64,000 nucleotides of DNA from an uncultured Bacteroidales bacterium. GTDB taxonomy: Bacteria; Bacteroidota; Bacteroidia; Bacteroidales; Bacteroidaceae. The notes beneath the pieces are model-generated. The model ran no database searches. It worked only from the letters and a program-made list of their open reading frames with translations, and had not been told where the DNA came from. The translations under genes were made by a program, and so were the position numbers. Below, in pieces: positions 51,185-60,029 of this stretch (position 1 is its first letter; each line of letters begins with the position of its first letter). The DNA lies in NCBI GenBank assembly GCA_902772585.1, contig CACYBB010000006.1, forward strand, positions 21,205 to 85,204, given 5' to 3'.

Positions 51185-52213
51185 ATGCAAACACGAGTAC
51201 TACTCATCTATACGGGTGGAACCATCGGTATGAACCGTAATCCACAGACGGGTGCTTTGGAACCTTTCGATTTCGAGCACTTGCTACAAAACGTGCCAGA
51301 ACTGAAAGAGTTTGACACAGAAATTGCTACCTACCAGTTTTCACCACCCATCGACTCTAGCGACATGTCGCCAAGGATGTGGACTGACCTCAGTCACGTC
51401 ATTGCCGACCACTACGATGAGTATGATGGTTTTGTGGTGCTACATGGCACTGACACTATGGCATATACGGCCTCTGCCCTATCCTATATGCTGGAGAACC
51501 TGACAAAGCCAGTCATCTTCACTGGTTCTCAATTGCCCATCGGACAGTTACGCACGGATGGCAAGGAGAACCTCATCACTTCGATAGAGATTGCTGCCAC
51601 CAAGGATGCTGACGGACATGCTATGGTGCCGGAGGTGGGTATCTACTTCAATGGGCATCTGTTGCGCGGCAACCGTACCACCAAGCAATCAGCAGAAGAG
51701 TTCAATGCCTTTGAGTCATTCAACTACCCACATCTTGTAGATGCGGGGGTCAATATCATCTACCACAAGAACCGCTTGTTGCAACCCGACTGGCAGAAGC
51801 CCATGGTGCCTCATTTCCGATTGGACAACAATGTCATCATCTTCTCGCTATTCCCTGGCATTCGCGAAGACCTGATTCGCCACATTATCCACACACCCAA
51901 TCTTAAGGCTATCGTCATGCGTACCTTCGGCAGTGGTAATGCTCCGCAAAGTCCGTGGCTACTGAACGCGCTGAAGGAAGGCACCCGTAATGGTAAGGTT
52001 ATCGTCAACATCAGCCAGTGTCTGCAGGGCTGCGTAGAGATGAGTCGCTACGATACGGGCTATCACTTGCAGGAGGCTGGCGTGGTCAGTGGCTACGACT
52101 CAACAGTGGAGAGTGCCGTTACCAAGCTGATGTTCTTACAGTCGCACTACGATGACCCAGAAAAAGTACGGATGCTCATGAACCAGAGCATCCGCGGAGA
52201 AATATCACTATAG
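51185..52213 (+). CDS. ansA: Type I (cytoplasmic) L-asparaginase
   Basis: It hydrolyses asparagine to aspartate and ammonia. The first catalytic Thr lies in LLIYTGGTIGM (residues 10-13) and the second in VVLHGTDTMAYTASALS, followed by PVIFTGSQLPI. There is no signal peptide; 342 residues. It is monocistronic and convergent with the DPP-IV gene 29 bases away. Confidence 0.95.
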   Translation: MQTRVLLIYTGGTIGMNRNPQTGALEPFDFEHLLQNVPELKEFDTEIATYQFSPPIDSSDMSPRMWTDLSHVIADHYDEYDGFVVLHGTDTMAYTASALSYMLENLTKPVIFTGSQLPIGQLRTDGKENLITSIEIAATKDADGHAMVPEVGIYFNGHLLRGNRTTKQSAEEFNAFESFNYPHLVDAGVNIIYHKNRLLQPDWQKPMVPHFRLDNNVIIFSLFPGIREDLIRHIIHTPNLKAIVMRTFGSGNAPQSPWLLNALKEGTRNGKVIVNISQCLQGCVEMSRYDTGYHLQEAGVVSGYDSTVESAVTKLMFLQSHYDDPEKVRMLMNQSIRGEISL

Positions 52214-52241
52214 AGTGGTCAGCGGTTTCTCCCGCTGACAC

Positions 52242-54404
52242 TTACTTTAAGTTCTCTTTCAAGAAGTTCACACACTGACGGAACAGGTGATTACGGGTGT
52301 TGCCACCATAGATACTATGGTTACGATCAGCATACACCTGCTGGCGGAAATCCTTGTCAGCCTGTATCAGTGCCTCGCAGTATTCAGCGGTATTGCGATA
52401 GTGCACGTTGTCATCGGCCAAACCATGAACAATCATCAAGGCTCCCTGCAGACTGTTCACACGGGTCAATGGATTGTCATCATATCCTGCAGGATTCTCA
52501 TTGGGGGTACGCATGAAACGTTCGGTATAGATGGTGTCATAGTAGCGCCAAGAGGTAGGTGGTGCAATAGCAATACCTGCACAGAAAACGCCACGACCTT
52601 CTGACATCGACATCAGCGTATTGAAACCACCAAAGCTCCAGCCCCAGATAGCAATGCGCCTCTTGTCAACATACGACTGCTTACCCAACCAGAGGGCTGC
52701 TTCCACCTGATCGACAGACTCCAACTGACCAAGTTTCAGGTAGACTGACTTCTCGAACTCAGCGCCACGACCACCTGTGCCACGATTATCAATGCACACG
52801 CAGATAAAGCCCTGCTGACAGAGATACTGCTCCAAAGCAGCGCCCTGAGCAGCCATACCAATGCCCCAAGAATCCTTTACCGCCTGACTGCCAGGACCAC
52901 CATATTGGTACATCACTACAGGATATTGTTTCTTGGCATTGAAGTCAGCGGGCTTCACCATCCAACCATTCAGCGTTACACCTTCAGAAGTTGTCAAGGT
53001 AAACAGCTCGCGCTCGCCTAACTGATAGTTCTTCAACTGGTCACGCAATGCCTTGTTATCAACAAGGGTTTCTACCTTCTTACCTTTATTGGTATAAATA
53101 GCACAGACAGGAGGAGTATTGATATCACTCCAAGTATTGATGAAAGACTGGCAGTTCTTGCTGAACACAGCACTATTCCAACCTGCCTTTTTGGTCAGGC
53201 ATTCGCGCTTGCCGTTTTCGTAGGCTACCCAAACGCGCTGATCTGTAGCGCCGTTCTCATGTGAAGCATAATAGACGCTACCAGTCTGCTCATCATAACC
53301 ATAGACATCGCTGACCTCATAATTGCCTTGCTCTACCTGACGGAGCAGCTGGCCATTGAAGTTATAGAGGTAGAGGTGCATATTACCATCGCGATCACTG
53401 GGCAACAGGATGTGGCGACCAGAAACAATCGCTTTGCTATAGGTCTCCTCACGGATGTACTTATCCACCTTGTCTTCTACTGCCAACTTGCTGACAGTAG
53501 TCAATGGGTTGGCCATATAGATGCGCAGGCAGTCCTGATGGCGGTTCAGCGTGAAGACTGCCACTTGCGAAGAGTCAGCAGTAGCTACCAAACGAGAGAC
53601 ATAACCATCCTTATCGATAGGAACCTGCAACTGACGGGTCTGACGACTGGGAACATCGTAACTCCAGACAGACACCGTTGAATTCTGTTCGCCAGCAACT
53701 GGATATTTATAGCTGTAACCACCTTTGCTCATTGGAATGAAGCACTCGTTAACGGCACTCTCGTCATAGCGCACCCAGACAATCTGTCGACTATCGGCAC
53801 TGAACACCATAGCACGGCTCTGCGAGAACTCCTCCTCGTTGACCCAGTCGGGAATGCCGTTAATCACCTGGTTCTTCTTGCCATCCTTGGTGACCTGCAC
53901 CTCGGCATTGTCATACAACAGTTTGACAATGAAGATGTTGCCGTCTCGAACAAAGGCTATCTGCACGCCATCAGGTGAAAACAGTGGAGTCTGCTGAGGG
54001 CCATTATTCGACAATGGTACAATGCGGTTATTATGAATAGTATAGATGTAGTACTGAGCCGTAAACGAGTGACGATAGATGCGCCTAGTCTTAGTCTGAA
54101 TGAGGATACGCTTGCCATCGGGACTCATGATGTAGCCATCAATATCGTCGAGTTTGTCACCCTTGACAGTAGCCACATCAAACAACGTTCCCACCTCCTT
54201 GCCTGTCTTGAAGGAATACTGCACGATGCGGCGACCATCATTGCTCAGCTGTGCATAGGTCTCGCCATCAGCAATCGGCTGTACGTCACTAACGGTCTCA
54301 CCACGGAATAATCCGCGGGTAATCTCTTTCAAATCCAATTTTTTAGCGTCCATAGACACCACTGCCAGCAGTGCCAATGCTACGAATAATACTTTCTTCA
54401 TCAT
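52242..54404 (-). CDS. Dipeptidyl peptidase IV (S9B), secreted
   Basis: It removes X-Pro dipeptides from peptides. The frame extends to 54428, but a -7 box (TAACTTTG, 54433-54426) covers that point; the ATG at 54404 begins a signal peptide (MMKKVLFVALALLAVVSMDA). The propeller spans ~40-490; the hydrolase domain has the nucleophile Ser590 in GWSFGGFN, Asp in GLADDNVHY and His in RNHSIYGGN. The typical DW/EE active-site motif is present as WVNEEEFSQSRAM. Length is 720 residues. With the S9A enzyme at 16000 it suggests proline-rich peptide use. Confidence 0.95.
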   Translation of the reverse strand: MMKKVLFVALALLAVVSMDAKKLDLKEITRGLFRGETVSDVQPIADGETYAQLSNDGRRIVQYSFKTGKEVGTLFDVATVKGDKLDDIDGYIMSPDGKRILIQTKTRRIYRHSFTAQYYIYTIHNNRIVPLSNNGPQQTPLFSPDGVQIAFVRDGNIFIVKLLYDNAEVQVTKDGKKNQVINGIPDWVNEEEFSQSRAMVFSADSRQIVWVRYDESAVNECFIPMSKGGYSYKYPVAGEQNSTVSVWSYDVPSRQTRQLQVPIDKDGYVSRLVATADSSQVAVFTLNRHQDCLRIYMANPLTTVSKLAVEDKVDKYIREETYSKAIVSGRHILLPSDRDGNMHLYLYNFNGQLLRQVEQGNYEVSDVYGYDEQTGSVYYASHENGATDQRVWVAYENGKRECLTKKAGWNSAVFSKNCQSFINTWSDINTPPVCAIYTNKGKKVETLVDNKALRDQLKNYQLGERELFTLTTSEGVTLNGWMVKPADFNAKKQYPVVMYQYGGPGSQAVKDSWGIGMAAQGAALEQYLCQQGFICVCIDNRGTGGRGAEFEKSVYLKLGQLESVDQVEAALWLGKQSYVDKRRIAIWGWSFGGFNTLMSMSEGRGVFCAGIAIAPPTSWRYYDTIYTERFMRTPNENPAGYDDNPLTRVNSLQGALMIVHGLADDNVHYRNTAEYCEALIQADKDFRQQVYADRNHSIYGGNTRNHLFRQCVNFLKENLK

Positions 54405-54425
54405 TATTATTGATTTATCAACCGA

Positions 54426-54433
54426 CAAAGTTA
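54426..54433 (-). promoter_or_regulatory. -7 box for the DPP-IV gene
   Basis: TAACTTTG on the minus strand, 21 bases before the ATG at 54404. Confidence 0.6.
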
Positions 54434-54494
54434 AACATTATATTCGACATAGCCAAAAATATGGCGCTAAAAGGTTTTAAAAAAAGTTGCAAGT

Positions 54495-54582
54495 AGTACG
54501 ACGGCGTTAGACTAACAGTCCGAAGGCGTCGGACTACGAGTCCGAAGGCGTCGGACTGCGAGTCCGAACGCTTCGGACTAAT
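54495..54582. repeat. Four tandem 22-bp palindromic units
   Basis: Units at 54495, 54517, 54539 and 54561; the second and third are AGTCCGAAGGCGTCGGACTACG and the same with one change, the fourth has small changes, and the first is degenerate. Each unit has a 7-bp stem AGTCCGA / TCGGACT. There are no spacers, so this is not a CRISPR array. Confidence 0.85.
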
Positions 54583-54651
54583 CCGCACAATGTAGAACAA
54601 AAAGTGGGCACCACCTCTCAGCAGCGCCCACACCTTATTTATTAATATAGA

Positions 54652-54672
54652 AATCCTTGATGAAAAAGGATT
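54652..54672. terminator. Terminator of the lipoprotein operon
   Basis: The stem AATCCTT / AAGGATT is just beyond the stop of the gene at 54681, reading left. Confidence 0.6.
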
Positions 54673-54680
54673 ATTCTTTT

Positions 54681-56540
54681 CTATTCTGAAGTGACTGTAC
54701 CAGAGAATTCGGCATTTACCGTAACGTCAATACCAGGCCATTGGATATTACGATCCTGGTCTTCCTGAACAGTACCCTTAACATTTGCCATCTTGAAGCT
54801 ATAGGTAGAACCCTTCTTGGTCAACTGGAGCGTACCCTTCATTTCCAAACTTACTCGACCTGCGCCATGTCCCTCGGTACCAAAATATACTTCGGCATCA
54901 GCGAAACTAGACTTGCTACTATCGTAGTTAGGAATAGAAATACTGATATAGTGCATCGAACCTGTCATGTGGTCAAACTCCTTAGAGTCATCCAAATCTG
55001 TCAGACTAATATTTAAAGTTCCATCACCCAAAGAAGAAGTACCTTTGAGCGCATCTTTAACGACGTATTTGAAGTTCACGCCATTGCCAGATATCTGGAA
55101 AATGCCACCATTAGCACCGCTATCACTCTCAACAGAAACATTAACAGTCTTATCTTTTCCATCTATTTCAAATGCCTGAGTGGCCTGAATACCGCCACCA
55201 AACAGAGCCACTAATTTAGCACTGCCTTTATAGTTGGCTGGAGCGTACAACCAGAATTTACCATCCAAATCACTGATTACAGATGTTGTTGTCTGCATCG
55301 TGCCATAGGCAATATGCAATGTACAAACCTTTGAACCTGAACCAGAATTTGTCACAACGCCACTAATGATAGAAGCACGAGATGGCATTTTCAACTCAAT
55401 AGTCTTTGTATCCTGAGGATCCAACGTTAGCTCTTTCTTGACAATCTTCGATTCATCATAAGTGCCCCAAGGATTATCGTCACTGTAAGTCATGGCATAG
55501 TTACCATAATCTTCTGACTTCACAGATACGTACATCTTTGTATTGCTGGGGACTACACACGTTGCAAAACCTTCACCATCAGTATACATTACGCGCTGAC
55601 CATCGAAATCAACAGGCAGGTATGCAATAGGATTGCCATTAGGGTCAACCACCTTAACCTTCAACGTGGCACGAACCTCAGGATAGTCAAGATTATGCCA
55701 TGAGAAATGGCTTACCTCACCGACATAAACATTATTAGTAGCATCATAGGTAGCAGTACCCTCTTCAACCCATAGACCTGTTGTCTCGTCAAAGCTCCAC
55801 AACGGCATCGTTGCTGGAGTCTGCTTCGCATTGGCTGGTACAGGGAATGTCAGAGTAGCTGTCTCACCTTCAGGCAATTCCAACTTTTCACCATTGGCAC
55901 CCTCCAAATCCACAGATACCATACCGAGACTAACCAACTGCTGATCCTTATCAGTGGTCAGATCGCCTGGCATTCTGTTAGCAAATGTCTCAACCTGCTC
56001 AGGATTCAGATAAACAGCAGAAGCAGTTACCTGACCGGAATAAGTAGTATTTCCGTTCTTGTAATTACCTCTTGGCAATTTCAATGTTACATACTTATCC
56101 CACCGTGCATCTCTCACTGTTGTGGTTACACCACCACCTGAGCTGTACGTTCTTACTTCACTATAATTTGTCATTGCAACATCCAAGTGCATTTCATTCG
56201 CTACTGGAATTGAACGAGTAACGCTCGCATAGCCATCCTTCTCGAATTTCACGACAGCACGACCGCTAACAACATTCACCTTATCAAAAGTATAAGTACC
56301 ATTCAGTCCAGTCTTTACAGATACCGTACCGCTGGTAACAGTAACACCACCCATGGGAGTATCACCATCAGTCACAATACCAGATAATGCAGCATACTTC
56401 AAAGAACCAGGATTCACAGGAGCATCGGGATTACCACCTCCACCGCCTCCACTGGTACTATCGTCACTACTGCTACATGCGCTAAGCGCAAATGCAGCTA
56501 CGAAAAGGCTTGCAAAGAGCCAAAGATTCAGTTTCTTCAT
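54681..56540 (-). CDS. Surface lipoprotein 5 of a tandem set, with regulatory-like Ig domain
   Basis: A lipoprotein signal (MKKLNLWLFASLFVAAFALSAC) is followed by SSSDDS and a Gly run. Residues ~48-130 form a carboxypeptidase-regulatory-like domain (LSGIVTDGDTPMGGVTVTSGTVSVKTG). A second beta domain with LPEGETATLTFPVP and WVEEGTATYD lies at ~150-300, and further Ig-like and beta segments run to residue 619. No enzyme motif is visible. It probably folds as a rod of beta domains on the cell surface. It is the last gene in a tight five-gene run (gaps of 11-25 bases) whose members share the same leader sequence. Confidence 0.75.
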   Translation of the reverse strand: MKKLNLWLFASLFVAAFALSACSSSDDSTSGGGGGGNPDAPVNPGSLKYAALSGIVTDGDTPMGGVTVTSGTVSVKTGLNGTYTFDKVNVVSGRAVVKFEKDGYASVTRSIPVANEMHLDVAMTNYSEVRTYSSGGGVTTTVRDARWDKYVTLKLPRGNYKNGNTTYSGQVTASAVYLNPEQVETFANRMPGDLTTDKDQQLVSLGMVSVDLEGANGEKLELPEGETATLTFPVPANAKQTPATMPLWSFDETTGLWVEEGTATYDATNNVYVGEVSHFSWHNLDYPEVRATLKVKVVDPNGNPIAYLPVDFDGQRVMYTDGEGFATCVVPSNTKMYVSVKSEDYGNYAMTYSDDNPWGTYDESKIVKKELTLDPQDTKTIELKMPSRASIISGVVTNSGSGSKVCTLHIAYGTMQTTTSVISDLDGKFWLYAPANYKGSAKLVALFGGGIQATQAFEIDGKDKTVNVSVESDSGANGGIFQISGNGVNFKYVVKDALKGTSSLGDGTLNISLTDLDDSKEFDHMTGSMHYISISIPNYDSSKSSFADAEVYFGTEGHGAGRVSLEMKGTLQLTKKGSTYSFKMANVKGTVQEDQDRNIQWPGIDVTVNAEFSGTVTSE

Positions 56541-56559
56541 AATGGGTATGTTCGTTTAA

Positions 56560-57132
56560 TTATTTACCTTGATATGTCATCCAATCATAGACGACCAGAT
56601 TATGAGGACTGCATGCAACCAATGAGCCGTCACCGACCTGCAGTTTGTTACCGCTAATCTTATATTCATACGTTTGTTTTAAAGAATACTCCTGCATCTG
56701 GACCTGCTCGTCAGAGCCATATCCTTCTTTGTCAAAGTTCAAAGTCATCTTGTTGCCAGACAATGAGTATGTTCCAGTCATACGGTGAACGATGCGTTCT
56801 CCGAGGTAATAGCCATTGGGACGAGCCGGATCAATTGATATAGACGGCTTGTCATATTGTTTCATATCACTCTCGTTCGTATACCAACAAGCACTCTCCA
56901 GAAGTTCAATGGTATTATTCGAACCAACAATATAGTACAACTTGTGAGCGTAACGCCACATCAGTTGATCCGGACTGTCTGGGTTAGCTGCCCACTCGCC
57001 TACCCACTTACCTACGACGCCATCAGGCATTGGACCGCCACCAGTGTTGTCATCGTCGTCACTACCACATGCACTCAGCGTAAACGCTGCTACGAAAAGG
57101 CTAAGGAAAAGCCAAAGATTCAGTTTTTTCAT
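56560..57132 (-). CDS. Surface lipoprotein 4 of the tandem set
   Basis: The leader is MKKLNLWLFLSLFVAAFTLSAC followed by GSDDDDN. The mature part looks like a lipocalin-type small beta barrel (VVGKWVGEWAAN...; TGTYSLSGNKMTLNFDKEG; YEYKISGNKLQVGDGSLVA), with the GxW start and repeated 'thing measured on a scale' strands of Bacteroidota lipocalin-like families. Length is 190 residues. Ligand unknown. Confidence 0.7.
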   Translation of the reverse strand: MKKLNLWLFLSLFVAAFTLSACGSDDDDNTGGGPMPDGVVGKWVGEWAANPDSPDQLMWRYAHKLYYIVGSNNTIELLESACWYTNESDMKQYDKPSISIDPARPNGYYLGERIVHRMTGTYSLSGNKMTLNFDKEGYGSDEQVQMQEYSLKQTYEYKISGNKLQVGDGSLVACSPHNLVVYDWMTYQGK

Positions 57133-57157
57133 ATTAGCTGTATTTTAAGATTAAAAT

Positions 57158-57604
57158 TCACTTCTTTACAAATTCGGTATTGTTGAACTCCTTACCATTG
57201 GTGTCGTCACCAGAGATATACAACTTATTATTCTCTAACCTATAGGTATAGACATACTGATCAACCTGCTCGAAAGTATCTTTATCATCGGTAAGTCTTT
57301 GGAACTTGGTAAAAGTTACATTTATCGTCTGTCCACTAACCTGATAAGTTCCAGTTAGTATATATCCATTATGCAAGCCACCACCGGCAGAATACATTCT
57401 GTATTCATAGCTTATGTTATTATTTGCTCCAAGGACGAAGGCATAAGAGATATTCGTATCTGCTCCAAATGAATGCTGCGCTTCCCATCTTCCAAACAAT
57501 GGATTAGTCTCTGGTGGCGTATCATCGTCGTTATCACCACATGCGGTCAGCGTAAACGCCGTTACGAAAAGGCTTGCAAGTAGCCAAAAATTTAGTTTTT
57601 TCAT
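57158..57604 (-). CDS. Surface lipoprotein 3 of the tandem set
   Basis: The leader is MKKLNFWLLASLFVTAFTLTAC, then GDNDDD. The mature domain is again lipocalin-like (LFGRWEAQHSFG; LTGTYQVSGQTINVTFTKFQ; YTYRLENNKLYISGDD). Length is 148 residues, the shortest of the set. It shares its fold pattern with the genes on either side. Confidence 0.7.
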   Translation of the reverse strand: MKKLNFWLLASLFVTAFTLTACGDNDDDTPPETNPLFGRWEAQHSFGADTNISYAFVLGANNNISYEYRMYSAGGGLHNGYILTGTYQVSGQTINVTFTKFQRLTDDKDTFEQVDQYVYTYRLENNKLYISGDDTNGKEFNNTEFVKK

Positions 57605-57625
57605 AATGATTGAGTATTAATAATG

Positions 57626-58669
57626 TTATTGCTTTGTCAGCTTAAACGTGTCCATGTTAATCCGTACTGTCAGTTCCTTGGCAGTCAGCGAGACAACAGG
57701 CCAATACTTGATGTACATGTAAGTCTGCGGATTGCCGGATTTCTTTTCGTTCTCAACGCAAGACTTAATAATTGATTCAGAGAATTCATACCAAGGAGAA
57801 GCCTCCATCGTCTCCGTATTGTAGGAGTTGAAGACATACCTCAGATTGCTCATCGTCTGGTAATCGTCAGCCGTCTGATAGTAAGAGTCCCACATCTTTT
57901 CAGGAGTAAGCACCAGTGCACCATCGACATATTCCCACGTACCCTGCGACTTGCTACCGACCGTCTGCAGGCCCAAGTCAGCCTGACTGGCGGTACCCAC
58001 CATCTGGTGTGTGCGCCAAGATGTATAGTTCTTACCGTCAAACTGGACACGCCAACGCTGGTAGTAGCCCTGGGCAAAGTCATGCTCCAAACTTCCATCC
58101 CAAATGCCCTTAAGGGTTTCCTCATTAACTTGGGGTGGATTATTCTCGCTGTCATCAATATCGCCAGAAGACTTAGTCAAAGTTCCAACAAGTATATGAT
58201 GATGGCCAAAACGTACCATATTAGGATCATCCGAACCAATAGTCAAGGTATTACCATTCAGCGAATAGTTAAAGGGGGTTCCATTACCCATATTTCCCCT
58301 GTCCTTGCTACCATCCCACATAGTTACGACATACGTCACATTACTAAAAACCAACTTACCATTTTCAGCAACATAGTTTCCTTTAAAGTCTACAGTTTCT
58401 TCAGCCTGAAATTGGTCACTGGAATTTCCACTGCCATAGGCTGTTCTCATTTTAAACGTACCATCCTGCTTAAACACATACGTCAACTTGTGACTATACC
58501 GCAAAGCCATATCATCAGGATTACTCGCCTTTATAAAAGCATCCCACGTACCGACAACAGATGTTGGTGTCGGTGCTGGAGAGCCACTATCATCATCGTC
58601 ACCACATGCACTCAGCGTAAATGCTGCAACGAAAAGGCTAAGGAAGAGCCAAAGATTCAGTTTTTTCAT
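57626..58669 (-). CDS. Surface lipoprotein 2 of the tandem set, two lipocalin-like repeats
   Basis: The leader is MKKLNLWLFLSLFVAAFTLSAC, then GDDDDS. The first half (~35-165) repeats the pattern of lipoprotein 4 (VVGTWDAFIKASNPDDMALRYSHKLTYVF; NYSLNGNTLTIGSDD). The second half (~180-345) is a similar domain beginning LKGIWDGSLEHDF and closing with ELTVRINMDTFKLTK. Length is 347 residues. No catalytic motif. Confidence 0.7.
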   Translation of the reverse strand: MKKLNLWLFLSLFVAAFTLSACGDDDDSGSPAPTPTSVVGTWDAFIKASNPDDMALRYSHKLTYVFKQDGTFKMRTAYGSGNSSDQFQAEETVDFKGNYVAENGKLVFSNVTYVVTMWDGSKDRGNMGNGTPFNYSLNGNTLTIGSDDPNMVRFGHHHILVGTLTKSSGDIDDSENNPPQVNEETLKGIWDGSLEHDFAQGYYQRWRVQFDGKNYTSWRTHQMVGTASQADLGLQTVGSKSQGTWEYVDGALVLTPEKMWDSYYQTADDYQTMSNLRYVFNSYNTETMEASPWYEFSESIIKSCVENEKKSGNPQTYMYIKYWPVVSLTAKELTVRINMDTFKLTKQ

Positions 58670-58680
58670 AATTGTTTATT

Positions 58681-59853
58681 TTAATTTCCATAGATATTTA
58701 TCTCTGTTGCGCTATTCCAAGTGTCCAACAAATCACCCTTGATGCGAGCTAATTTCATTCCAGTCTGATCCGTATAATAAATCATCATTTCATCACCTTC
58801 AATAACGTATGAACCAGATCTCTCAACACCTTCACCATTAGTCATAGTGAAGTCATTGCCATCCACCGTCAATGTGAAGGTATGACGGGTCCATTTTTCC
58901 CATCTACCTTCCTCAGTGTCCTTCATCAGGTTACCCCAGTCGGCCTTACCATTTTCAAAGACCCAAGTCATATACATATGGCCTTCAGGATTTGAATTTC
59001 CCATTTCATACCACTTGGTTCCTATCAGCGACTCAGAGGGGTTATCAGCTGGTTTACGGTCTTTCTTGTAATAAACGACTGGCAGATTAGCCATCTCGCT
59101 ATATGCCTCAGTACCAGCAGAGATGAAGATAGTGGTCATTCCGTCGTCCATCGTCCAGAACACCTTATCCAAAACATACCAAGTTCCGTCCAATGTCGCA
59201 GGATCAAGATTACCATAGCCCATACCATAGCCAGTATGTGGTTGACGAGATGTATAGCCGTTAGTAATGTTAAGCTTCATGACACCCTTCGCATATGTAA
59301 AAGTTCCAGTGTACTTCTGTCCCCAAGCACCGATAATCATCACAAACTTGTTGCCATTAATCATCATTCCGGCGCGATTTACACTCTCATCGCCTTTCAT
59401 ATACCAGTACCAGTTCCCCTGAATGTCTTCAACAGGAGTCGTAGGAGCTACGCCATCCTTATAAAGCACTTCCGCAGCTTCAGAAATCGAATAGCCCTCA
59501 CCATCTTCAGGCTTAAACTTGATGACAAGTACCTGTTTCTGGTAAAGCGTCGCCACCTTACCTGATTCTGTTTTTTGCTTACCGTCTTCAGAATATGTAC
59601 AAGTAATCACTCCATCTGTAATAGTGAACGTTCCCTCTTTTTGTAAGCCTTCGGCATCCTTTACAGAGAACTTATCACCTGAGAACACATAGGTTATACC
59701 TGTAAACGGACTCTTCCATGTACCTTCTATACTGTTTACTGGTCCATCTGGTGTAGGAGGAGGTGTAACAGAGTCATCATCGTCACCACATGCTGTCAGC
59801 GTAAATGCTGCTACGAAAAGGCTTGCGAGAAGCCACAGATTCAGTTTTTTCAT
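58681..59853 (-). CDS. Surface lipoprotein 1 of the tandem set
   Basis: The leader is MKKLNLWLLASLFVAAFTLTAC, then GDDDDS. The mature protein has three small beta modules (SIEGTWKSPFTGITYVFSGDKFSV; IQGNWYWYMKGDESVNRAGMMING; LIGTKWYEMGNSNPEGHMYMTWVF), each starting with a Trp-containing 'GxW' strand typical of lipocalin-like Bacteroidota domains. Length is 390 residues. It is the promoter-proximal member (-7 box at 59895-59888). Confidence 0.7.
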   Translation of the reverse strand: MKKLNLWLLASLFVAAFTLTACGDDDDSVTPPPTPDGPVNSIEGTWKSPFTGITYVFSGDKFSVKDAEGLQKEGTFTITDGVITCTYSEDGKQKTESGKVATLYQKQVLVIKFKPEDGEGYSISEAAEVLYKDGVAPTTPVEDIQGNWYWYMKGDESVNRAGMMINGNKFVMIIGAWGQKYTGTFTYAKGVMKLNITNGYTSRQPHTGYGMGYGNLDPATLDGTWYVLDKVFWTMDDGMTTIFISAGTEAYSEMANLPVVYYKKDRKPADNPSESLIGTKWYEMGNSNPEGHMYMTWVFENGKADWGNLMKDTEEGRWEKWTRHTFTLTVDGNDFTMTNGEGVERSGSYVIEGDEMMIYYTDQTGMKLARIKGDLLDTWNSATEINIYGN

Positions 59854-59887
59854 TGCGTAATTGGTTAGTTGTTAATTATTGATAATG

Positions 59888-59895
59888 CAAAATTA
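59888..59895 (-). promoter_or_regulatory. -7 box for the five-lipoprotein operon
   Basis: TAATTTTG on the minus strand, 34 bases before the ATG at 59853; no further -7 box was seen in the 11-25-base gaps within the set. Confidence 0.6.
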
Positions 59896-59989
59896 TATAA
59901 AATTTACACTAATGGCATGATATTATTGCAAAAGATAGTCGCAAAATTGCAAAATAACACTCTCATAATTGCAAATAGCAGATAAATTG

Positions 59990-60021
59990 CTTGGATATTA
60001 GGAGGTTATTGCGTATCTTTG
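59990..60021 (+). promoter_or_regulatory. Promoter for the 7TM-AraC regulator
   Basis: CTTG (59990-59993), 20 bases, TATCTTTG (60014-60021), ending 8 bases before the ATG. Confidence 0.7.
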
Positions 60022-60029
60022 CAGATAAT

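Noticed and set aside
54495-54582. CRISPR array
   Set aside because: Repeat units are directly adjacent without unique spacers, only 22 bp long, and no cas genes are in the window.
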